This document shows positions 1-4,991 of a stretch of DNA of 5,387 nucleotides, piece by piece. A program made the translations under genes and the position numbers. This DNA is from Prevotella sp. Lineage in GTDB: Bacteria > Bacteroidota > Bacteroidia > Bacteroidales > Bacteroidaceae. The first letter of the stretch is position 1. Every line of letters begins with the position of its first letter. The DNA lies in the NCBI GenBank assembly GCA_017424205.1, contig JAFPAS010000046.1:1-5387 (forward strand), read 5' to 3'. Below the pieces are notes generated by a model that ran no database searches, was not told the origin of the DNA, and saw nothing but the letters and a program-made list of their open reading frames with translations.

Positions 1-97
1 ATAACATGCTATGGTTTAGCGTCTTCGTTACCATGCATATAGTGTGCAGAAGGGTGCAGCTATCAGATAAAATGAAAACCGGAAAGTGAAAACCATT
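1..97. other. left-edge stretch with no recognisable gene
   Basis: A plus-strand frame is open from the window edge to a TGA at 87-89. It could be the last 28 or so codons of a gene entering from the left, but the peptide matches nothing I know and is too short to judge. No tRNA, promoter or strong hairpin is visible here. The stretch ends where the first tandem repeat copy begins at 98. Confidence 0.3.
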
Positions 98-250
98 GCG
101 CTTCAGGATGGGCTTGAGATTTGTCGCCTGCGACCCTTCAAACGCATTGTTGCTGTCGCCGTAGGCGGTGCAACAGATATTATGCGCTTGAAAACCTTTT
201 TGGTGAAAGCCTTTAAAACAAAAAAAATCCTCAACCGAAGTTGAGGTTTT
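98..250. repeat. tRNA-end tandem repeat, copy 1 (153 bp)
   Basis: This is the first of two adjacent, nearly identical units. In plus orientation it holds, in order: the 20 nt of the tRNA-Asn 3' end (98-117), a short GTCGC/GCGAC inverted repeat, a long hairpin with 11-bp outer arms (137-147 and 182-192), and the tRNA terminator hairpin (229-246). It differs from copy 2 by two substitutions (A for G at 142, A for G at about position 179) and by small changes in the A-rich stretch around 211-228, which explain the 2-bp length difference. The last 20 nt of the tRNA plus its terminator are what an integrase attachment site at a tRNA gene usually spans, so repeated integration, or tandem duplication starting from such a site, is a plausible origin. 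That origin is inference. Confidence 0.85.
220..246 (-). terminator. duplicated copy of the tRNA-Asn terminator
   Basis: A 7-bp G/C-containing stem (229-235 with 240-246) closes on a UUCG tetraloop when read on the minus strand. An A then a run of Ts follows (220-228 read in reverse). It is a second copy of the hairpin just after the tRNA gene. It would stop any minus-strand transcript that escaped the first terminator, and its plus-strand reading ends in only TTTT. Confidence 0.7.
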
Positions 251-401
251 GCGCTTCAGGATGGGCTTGAGATTTGTCGCCTGCGACCCTTCAAGCGCAT
301 TGTTGCTGTCGCCGTAGGCGGTGCAACAGATGTTATGCGCTTGAAAACCTTTTTGGTGAAAGCCCTATAAAACAAAAAACCTCAACCGAAGTTGAGGTTT
401 T
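251..401. repeat. tRNA-end tandem repeat, copy 2 (151 bp)
   Basis: The second unit abuts copy 1 directly and runs into the intact tRNA-Asn. Its first 20 nt (251-270) equal the tRNA 3' end at 402-421, and identity stops within the T-loop. Because the preceding terminator is also identical, the junction blocks at 229-270 and 380-421 share 42 bp. The interior forms a hairpin with perfect 11-bp arms at 290-300 and 335-345, a 6-bp inner stem at 301-306 and 323-328, and a 4-bp tip at 310-313 and 317-320 closing on GTA. A 6-nt bulge (329-334) lies on the right side. I recognise no known family in the interior. Confidence 0.85.
371..397 (-). terminator. intrinsic terminator of tRNA-Asn
   Basis: Read on the minus strand, the stem CCTCAAC / GTTGAGG closes on a TTCG loop (positions 380-386, 387-390, 391-397) and is followed by TTTTTTGTT. 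It lies 5 nt past the 3' end of the tRNA. This is a textbook Rho-independent terminator with a very stable UUCG loop. Because TTTT also follows on the plus strand (398-401), it could act weakly in both directions. Confidence 0.85.
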
Positions 402-402
402 G

Positions 403-476
403 CGCTTCAGGATGGGCTTGAACCAACGACCCCCTGATTAACAGTCAGGTGCTCTAACCAACTGAGCTACTGAAGC
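403..476 (-). tRNA. tRNA-Asn (anticodon GUU)
   Basis: This intact tRNA gene is read on the minus strand. The acceptor stem is GCTTCAG / CTGAAGC (470-476 and 404-410) with discriminator G at 403. The D-arm has GCTC / GAGC. The anticodon stem is CCTGA / TCAGG with loop CTGTTAA, so the anticodon is GTT (positions 440-442), which decodes AAC and AAU as asparagine. The T-arm stem is GTTGG / CCATC with loop TTCAAGC and contains one T-T mismatch; otherwise the cloverleaf is complete. CCA is not encoded. A promoter lies upstream (519-550) and an intrinsic terminator directly downstream. The last 20 nt of the gene are repeated twice more at 251-270 and 98-117, where the rest of the tRNA is missing, so those two are fragments only. 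Confidence 0.95.
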
Positions 477-518
477 AGTTTTGTATGTTAGCAGTAAACT
501 ATTTGTTTATTGCGGGTG

Positions 519-550
519 CAAAGGTACGGTGTTTTTTTTAAACGTGCAAA
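519..550 (-). promoter_or_regulatory. Bacteroidota-type promoter for tRNA-Asn
   Basis: On the minus strand the -7 element reads TACCTTTG (519-526), matching the Bacteroidota consensus TAnnTTTG. The -33 element reads TTTG (547-550), and 20 bp separate the two. This spacing fits the primary sigma factor of the phylum. Transcription would begin near 512, giving a 5' leader of about 36 nt before the tRNA. Confidence 0.8.
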
Positions 551-642
551 TATTTTGGCGATTTTTTTTACTTTGGCATTAAAAAAACCTTATTTTTCTG
601 TTTTTTTCTTGCTTATACATTAATCATAATAAAAAAAAATCG

Positions 643-650
643 TATCTTTG
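643..650 (+). promoter_or_regulatory. putative -7 element for the S41 protease gene
   Basis: TATCTTTG matches the Bacteroidota TAnnTTTG consensus exactly and is preceded by an A tract. At the expected 19-21 bp upstream there is no good TTTG or TTG; the nearest TTG (609-611) is too far away. The -33 element is therefore weak or absent. A start near 657 would give a 5' untranslated region of about 75 nt. Confidence 0.6.
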
Positions 651-731
651 CACACATTAAGACGCTATACTTTTGTTATGCTAACGAGGGTAAAGTCTGG
701 CAACTAAAATTAATAATACGGAACAAACAAT

Positions 732-2408
732 ATGAAAAAAATAATATTTGCATTCTTTTTGTCGTTCTCGCTGGCAGCGAGTGCCGACACAGTCGATTCG
801 CTGACACGTGATGATCATAATCTTGAAGCGGCGAAACAGCTTGAGTTATTTGCTGCGGTATATCGCAATCTCGATATGGTCTATGTCGATAGCCTCGACC
901 CCAAGCAGACAATAGAGGCAGGTATAAAAGGCATGCTGCGCTCGCTCGACCCATACACAGAATATTATCCGCCGGCTGACGCCAAAGAACTAAAGTCGAT
1001 GATTACCGGCAAGTATGGCGGCATCGGCTCTGTTGTGAGTTTCAACGTGCGTGATAATGTCACTATCATCAGCGAACCTTATGCTGGCATGCCAGCACAG
1101 GAGGCAGGGCTGAAGAAAGGCGACCAGATTATAGCCATCGATGGCGAGGATATGAAGGGCAAGACCACATCCTATGTGTCAGACCATCTGCGTGGCGATG
1201 CCGGCACAAGCTTCATGCTCACCATACAGCGTCCGGGAGAGAAAAAGCCAAGGAAGATAAAGATAACACGTCGTGCCATACAGCTGCCAGCCATACCTTA
1301 CTACGGAATGCTGACAGACTCTGTGGGATATATCAAGCTCGATCAGTATACCGAAGACTGCTCTGCCCACTTCCGCAATGCTCTCGTCATGCTGAAGCGT
1401 AGCGGCATGAAGAATCTGGTTATCGACCTCCGCAACAATACGGGCGGTTCGCTCAGCGAGTCAGTGTCTATACTTAATATGTTCCTGCCAAAGGACGTGA
1501 AGCTCGTTAGTACAAAGGGCAAGTTAGAGAGAGCCAATACTGAATATGTCACACGACAGATGCCGGTAGACACGATTATGCCTATCGTCTGTCTGGTGAA
1601 TAACGGTACAGCGTCAGCCGCAGAAATCACGAGCGGCGTGCTGCAGGACCTCGACCGTGGCGTCGTAATTGGTACGAAGACCTTCGGCAAAGGCCTTGTG
1701 CAGGTTCCGCTGTCGCTGCCATACAATGCCAATGTTAAGGTGACATCATCACACTACTACATACCGTCAGGCCGCTGCATACAAGCCATCAACTATAAGC
1801 GCGACGGAAAGGAAGAGGTGGCTGACTCGCTGAAGCGCGAGTTTAAGACACGCAACGGACGCATAGTGCGAGACGGCGGCGGCATTACGCCAGATATCGT
1901 GCTAAAGAACGATACACTGCCGAATATTGTCTACTATATGCAGACACCGGCACTCGACTCGACAAATGTCATGACAGACTACATAGCTGAGTATCAGCGC
2001 ACACATAAGCAGATAGCGCCAGCAAAGAGCTTCCGCCTGACCGACGAGGAGTATGCTGACTACTGCCAGCGTGCCATCGATGCAAAATTCAAGTATGACC
2101 GCATCAGCAGCTCGTTCCTCAGCGAACTGAAGAAGGTGGCAAAGATGGAGGGATATTATGACCGTGCCAAGGCTGAGTTTGACGCTTTAGAGAAGAAGCT
2201 GGAGCACGACCTTGCTGCCGAAATGAATTTCCACAGCAAGGAGATACGCATGGCGCTTGAGCACGACATCGTGACGTGCTATCACTATCAGGCTGGAGGC
2301 ATAGAATACTCGCTGCAGCACGATAATCAGGTGAAAGAAGCCATAGAGCTGCTTAACGACCGAAAGCGATATGACAGCATACTCCTTCCGCAGAGTAAGG
2401 AGGATTAG
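732..2408 (+). CDS. S41 family C-terminal processing peptidase (periplasmic, PDZ-containing)
   Basis: This is a 558-residue serine protease of the CtpA/Prc family, which trims or degrades envelope proteins from their C-termini. Residues 1-18 form a Sec signal peptide (KK, hydrophobic core, Ala-Ser-Ala before Asp19) with no lipobox cysteine, so the protein is expected in the periplasm. A PDZ domain spans about residues 90-175, starting with KYGGIGS at 94-100. The S41 catalytic core runs from about 195 to 350. The catalytic Ser is S295 in GTASAAE, with the general base K320 and Q324 in FGKGLVQ. The Ser-Lys-Gln spacing (25 and 29 residues) equals that of E. coli Prc S452/K477/Q481, so the enzyme looks active. 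Residues 395-558 are a charged, largely helical tail. The ATG is the only start that gives the signal peptide directly; no Shine-Dalgarno sequence is visible, which is normal in this phylum. The substrate cannot be told from sequence. glmS follows 154 bp downstream on the same strand. Confidence 0.93.
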   Translation: MKKIIFAFFLSFSLAASADTVDSLTRDDHNLEAAKQLELFAAVYRNLDMVYVDSLDPKQTIEAGIKGMLRSLDPYTEYYPPADAKELKSMITGKYGGIGSVVSFNVRDNVTIISEPYAGMPAQEAGLKKGDQIIAIDGEDMKGKTTSYVSDHLRGDAGTSFMLTIQRPGEKKPRKIKITRRAIQLPAIPYYGMLTDSVGYIKLDQYTEDCSAHFRNALVMLKRSGMKNLVIDLRNNTGGSLSESVSILNMFLPKDVKLVSTKGKLERANTEYVTRQMPVDTIMPIVCLVNNGTASAAEITSGVLQDLDRGVVIGTKTFGKGLVQVPLSLPYNANVKVTSSHYYIPSGRCIQAINYKRDGKEEVADSLKREFKTRNGRIVRDGGGITPDIVLKNDTLPNIVYYMQTPALDSTNVMTDYIAEYQRTHKQIAPAKSFRLTDEEYADYCQRAIDAKFKYDRISSSFLSELKKVAKMEGYYDRAKAEFDALEKKLEHDLAAEMNFHSKEIRMALEHDIVTCYHYQAGGIEYSLQHDNQVKEAIELLNDRKRYDSILLPQSKED

Positions 2409-2562
2409 TTGAAAGTTGAAAACAGAAAACTTTCATATTTCATCTATACAAGTCAAGTGAAACTTGCATAACAGTACAAACACAAGGTGCGGGAAGACTG
2501 AAGCCAGACCAGGTAAATCTTAGGCATAGAGCATCTGCCCGCAGAAGAAAACACAACAAAAT
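2409..2562 (+). promoter_or_regulatory. structured glmS leader / intergenic spacer
   Basis: No TAnnTTTG promoter is evident, so read-through from the protease gene is possible. Three inverted repeats are visible. The first is an A/T-rich 8-bp stem (2410-2417 with 2428-2435) just after the protease stop, too weak and lacking a clean T run to be a convincing terminator. The second is a small hairpin CAAGT-GAA-ACTTG (2454-2466). The third is a G/C-rich pairing TGCGGG (2488-2493) with CCCGCA (2538-2543). The core of a glmS ribozyme is not seen. Any regulatory role is inference. Confidence 0.4.
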
Positions 2563-4443
2563 ATGTGCGGAATAGTAGGATACATCGGTACGCGCCCAGC
2601 CGCTCCGATGCTTATTAAGGGGCTGCATCAACTTGAATACCGCGGATACGACTCGGCAGGCATAGCCCTTAATCATGAAAACAACCAGCCTTTTATTATA
2701 TATAAGGAGAAAGGCAAGGTAAGCAATCTTGAGACAGCAGTCATAAACGACCAGCCTGCAGCTACAGTAGGCATAGGCCACACACGATGGGCTACGCATG
2801 GCGAGCCTTCGACAACCAATGCTCATCCGCATCTGTCAATGAGCGGTGAAATCGTCATTGTGCATAACGGCATAATCGAAAACTACAAGGAGCTGAAGGA
2901 ACAGCTGGAGCGTAAGGGATATATATTTAAGAGTCAGACAGACACTGAGGTGCTCTGCAATCTCATCGACTATGTATATCAGCGCAATGGCAGACAGCTT
3001 ATGGCTGCCGTGTCACGTGCTCTCTATCATGTCATCGGAGCATACGCCATCGTGGTCATGGAGTGCAAGGACAGCAGCCATGTAGTGTGTGCACGCAAGG
3101 CGTCGCCGCTCGTTATTGGTGTCAGCGAAGACAATACAGAGTATTTCATCGGCAGCGACGCAACGCCGATGGTTGAATATACGAAACGTGTGGTATATCT
3201 TGACGACGGACAGATAGCCGACGTGCGCAGAGGTGAAGATATAAACCTCATAAACCTTTCTGACCATTCAGCTGCAGATGTCAATGTCAAGGAGATAAAC
3301 CTCGATATCGCAGCACTGAGCAAAGGCGGATATCCGCACTACATGATAAAGGAAATCTTCGACCAGCCGCGCTGCATGCGCGACTGCATGCGAGGACGTA
3401 TTGTGCGTGTGCGCGACTATAGCGGCAATGGCGAACACTATGAGGTGCATCTTTCTGCTCTCAAAAACTTCAAGGCGAAACTCATCCGTGCACGCCACGT
3501 CATCATCGTTGCCTGCGGAACATCATGGCATGCCGGACTCATTGGCAAGCATCTCATAGAGCAGATGTGCCGCATCAGAGTGGAGGTGGAGTATGCCTCA
3601 GAATTCAGATACTCTAACCCTGTGGTCGAGAAAGACGACGTAGTCATAGCCATAAGCCAGAGCGGAGAAACAGCCGACACGCTTGCCGCCATACAGCTGG
3701 CTAAGGAGAAGGGCGCACTCGTCTTCGGCATTGTCAATGGCGTAGGCAGTAGCATTGCCAGAGAAACCGATACGGGTATATACATACATGTCGGACCAGA
3801 GATTGGCGTAGCATCGACAAAGGCGTTCACAGGACAGGTGACTGTGCTTGCCATGCTGGCGCTGGCGCTCGGAAACGCCTTAGGCACAATAAGCGAAGAG
3901 GAATACCAGCAGACATGCCACGAACTCACAGTCATTCCAGACAAGATAAACCAGATTCTGGAGCAGAATGACAGAATTAAAGAGCTCTCAGCCATGTTTG
4001 CCGACCGCAATAACGCCCTCTATCTTGGCCGCGGATTTAATTATCCTGTAGCGCTCGAAGGTGCGCTGAAACTGAAGGAAATCAGCTACATTCACGCCGA
4101 AGGTTATCCTGCGGCAGAGATGAAGCACGGACCGCTGGCGCTTGTCGACGAACACATGCCTATCGTCTTCGTGGCTACACACCAGGGACAATATCAGAAA
4201 ATCATCAGCAATATGCAGGAGGTGCAGAGCCGTAAAGGCCGCATACTCGCCATAGTGAGCGAAGGCGACAGCGTGGCAGGCCGTATATGCGAGCATGTCA
4301 TCGAAATCCCGCACACGCTTAATGCCCTTGTGCCGCTCCTCTCGGTCATTCCGATGCAGATGCTGGCATATCATGTGGCGGTGGCAAAAGGGCTGAATGT
4401 CGATATGCCTCGCAACCTCGCCAAGTCAGTGACGGTAGAGTAG
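2563..4443 (+). CDS. glmS: glutamine--fructose-6-phosphate aminotransferase (isomerizing)
   Basis: This 626-residue cytoplasmic enzyme makes glucosamine-6-phosphate from fructose-6-phosphate and glutamine, the first committed step to UDP-GlcNAc for peptidoglycan and LPS. The N-terminal glutaminase domain (about 1-235) starts Met-Cys-Gly; Cys2 becomes the nucleophile after Met removal, which fixes the ATG at 2563. Other glutaminase motifs are HTRWATHG (73-80), HNGIIENY (101-108) and TDTE (126-129). Two SIS isomerase domains follow: CGTS (318-321), SQSGET (365-370), and K503, E506 and H522 in the LKLKEISY...KHGP block, equivalent to E. coli K485, E488 and H504. The C-terminus MPRNLAKSVTVE is the family hallmark, with K621 equal to E. 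coli K603. All catalytic residues I can check are present at a constant offset of 18. The length is slightly above that of E. coli (609 residues), as expected in Bacteroidota. It probably shares transcripts with the upstream protease gene. Confidence 0.97.
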   Translation: MCGIVGYIGTRPAAPMLIKGLHQLEYRGYDSAGIALNHENNQPFIIYKEKGKVSNLETAVINDQPAATVGIGHTRWATHGEPSTTNAHPHLSMSGEIVIVHNGIIENYKELKEQLERKGYIFKSQTDTEVLCNLIDYVYQRNGRQLMAAVSRALYHVIGAYAIVVMECKDSSHVVCARKASPLVIGVSEDNTEYFIGSDATPMVEYTKRVVYLDDGQIADVRRGEDINLINLSDHSAADVNVKEINLDIAALSKGGYPHYMIKEIFDQPRCMRDCMRGRIVRVRDYSGNGEHYEVHLSALKNFKAKLIRARHVIIVACGTSWHAGLIGKHLIEQMCRIRVEVEYASEFRYSNPVVEKDDVVIAISQSGETADTLAAIQLAKEKGALVFGIVNGVGSSIARETDTGIYIHVGPEIGVASTKAFTGQVTVLAMLALALGNALGTISEEEYQQTCHELTVIPDKINQILEQNDRIKELSAMFADRNNALYLGRGFNYPVALEGALKLKEISYIHAEGYPAAEMKHGPLALVDEHMPIVFVATHQGQYQKIISNMQEVQSRKGRILAIVSEGDSVAGRICEHVIEIPHTLNALVPLLSVIPMQMLAYHVAVAKGLNVDMPRNLAKSVTVE

Positions 4444-4466
4444 GGGAAGGAGAAAGGATTAAAGGT

Positions 4467-4568
4467 ATGATAAATGCGTTCAATCAACAAACGATAGAGT
4501 CTTTGGCTTATTATGTTTATGCCTTAGTCGATCCGAGAGATAATAGGATTTTCTGCATCGGGAAATAG
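4467..4568 (+). pseudogene. N-terminal remnant of a GIY-YIG nuclease-family protein
   Basis: A 33-codon frame starts 23 bp after the glmS stop, with an AAGGAG-like sequence upstream. Residues 15-33 read YYVYALVDPRDNRIFCIGK. This closely resembles the opening strand pair of the GIY-YIG (LEM-3-like) domain, in which YVYALxDPRxNxIFYxGKG is typical. The frame then ends at TAG where family members continue with a second Gly and an Arg-containing helix. The second motif reads CIG instead of YIG. The catalytic Arg and Glu regions are missing, and I do not find the rest of the domain in the following sequence in any frame. The fragment cannot encode a working nuclease. It is best explained as the remnant of a gene truncated by deletion or replacement. 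A functional short peptide is possible but unlikely. Confidence 0.6.
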
Positions 4569-4688
4569 CAATTAGTTAATATATTGATATTCAACACATT
4601 AGTAGATTTGATACAAATCAATAATTTTAAGTATAAATCATCTGCTAATGCGTTGAATAACAATCGGATAGGATAGTTTTGCAATTAG
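4568..4688. repeat. possible small insertion bounded by 8-bp direct repeats
   Basis: GCAATTAG occurs at 4568-4575 and again at 4681-4688, flanking a 105-bp segment that contains the long inverted repeat. This could be a target-site duplication around a MITE-like insertion. The ends of the segment are not inverted repeats of each other, and an A/T-rich 8-mer can recur by chance, so confidence is low. The TAG that ends the GIY-YIG frame overlaps the first G of the left repeat, so the stop would exist even without the insertion. Confidence 0.25.
4589..4658. repeat. long imperfect inverted repeat
   Basis: The left arm (4589-4614) pairs with the right arm (4631-4658) around a 16-nt A/T-rich loop. 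The outer 19 positions pair with one A-C mismatch (4596/4651) and one T-G wobble (4603/4644), and a small bulge interrupts the inner part before GTAT/ATAC. There is no good T run after either arm, so a simple intrinsic terminator is not obvious. It starts 21 bp after the GIY-YIG remnant ends. Confidence 0.75.
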
Positions 4689-4711
4689 AATAAGTAAAGT
4701 GCTAAAATTCA

Positions 4712-4798
4712 ATTTTGTCCCCCGGTTGTGCCCCAGACACTCGAGGGACTTAATTTTTTGTCCCTTTTATGTCCCTCGGGCTCTTCGGGGGACAAAAT
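4712..4798. repeat. nested GTCCC-rich palindrome
   Basis: The outer arms are a perfect 13-bp inverted repeat, ATTTTGTCCCCCG at 4712-4724 and its complement at 4786-4798. The inner arms CGAGGGAC (4742-4749) and GTCCCTCG (4771-4778) are perfect over 8 bp. A further GTCCCT at 4760-4765 can pair with 4744-4749 instead, giving alternative, mutually exclusive hairpins. It could serve as a bidirectional terminator between glmS and the convergent acetyltransferase gene, or be a REP/MITE-like repeat. The sequence alone does not decide. Confidence 0.75.
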
Positions 4799-4927
4799 GA
4801 TCATTTTCAAGGCATAAAACACAGAAATACAAGAATCTACAACTAAAAATCTATGAAAATATTTAGCAAATAGATGAATGTATTTGTATATGATATATGT
4901 TTTCTTGTATAAATCTTTGTCCCCCGA
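4785..4927. repeat. 12-bp inverted repeat pair bounding an A/T-rich segment
   Basis: TCGGGGGACAAA at 4785-4796 is matched by its exact complement TTTGTCCCCCGA at 4916-4927. The right member is a third copy of the outer palindrome arm. The enclosed 119 bp are A/T-rich and hold no gene. Such a layout fits a MITE or an invertible segment, but no recombinase gene is in view and no clear TAnnTTTG promoter lies inside. Confidence 0.6.
4794..4807. repeat. 14-bp perfect palindrome
   Basis: AAAATGATCATTTT is a perfect palindrome that overlaps the end of the 4786-4798 arm. Its symmetry suits a dimeric DNA-binding protein, but nothing nearby shows what would be regulated. Confidence 0.4.
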
Positions 4928-4991
4928 CAATATATTCAGAATTTTCCTATTGAAATTAAATCAGTGGCGATCCATAAAGTATTTCATTTAA

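Larger units (their letters stand above)
477..731. other. divergent intergenic region between tRNA-Asn and the S41 gene
   Basis: This A/T-rich stretch carries the minus-strand tRNA promoter and a plus-strand -7 element. Several homopolymer runs of T and A lie between them. A 9-codon open frame starting with ATG at 679-681 precedes the protease gene, but nothing suggests that it is translated. No operator-like palindrome stands out. Confidence 0.6.
4444..4991. other. A/T-rich accessory stretch without an intact gene
   Basis: About 550 bp between glmS and the minus-strand acetyltransferase carry no full gene. In order they hold a GIY-YIG N-terminal remnant, an imperfect long inverted repeat between 8-bp direct repeats, a nested G/C-rich palindrome, and a third copy of that palindrome's outer arm. 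Positions 4928-4991 show nothing further. A minus-strand frame of 73 codons across 4709-4930 is probably spurious, because it is built from the palindrome and low-complexity A/T sequence. The composition contrasts with the balanced codon use of glmS. Confidence 0.6.

Noticed and set aside
3..89. short plus-strand frame open from the left edge
   Set aside because: It could be a gene end, but 28 codons with no recognisable motif are not enough to annotate.
98..401. CRISPR array
   Set aside because: Only two long units of about 150 bp abut each other without spacers, and the repeated parts are a tRNA end, a hairpin and a terminator.
679..708. nine-codon leader peptide before the S41 gene
   Set aside because: It has no regulatory codon pattern and no attenuator hairpin follows; a chance frame is likely.
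2410..2435. terminator after the S41 gene
   Set aside because: The stem is A/T-rich with a 10-nt loop and lacks a proper T tract, so it is weak at best.
2409..2562. glmS ribozyme
   Set aside because: The conserved catalytic core and pseudoknot sequences known from Gram-positive glmS leaders are not seen, and the spacer is short.
3438..4010. 190-residue minus-strand ORF inside glmS
   Set aside because: It is antisense to a highly conserved gene and its composition mirrors the glmS codons; no independent support.
4709..4930. 73-residue minus-strand ORF
   Set aside because: It consists of translated palindrome arms and A/T-rich low-complexity sequence, with no domain or plausible start context.
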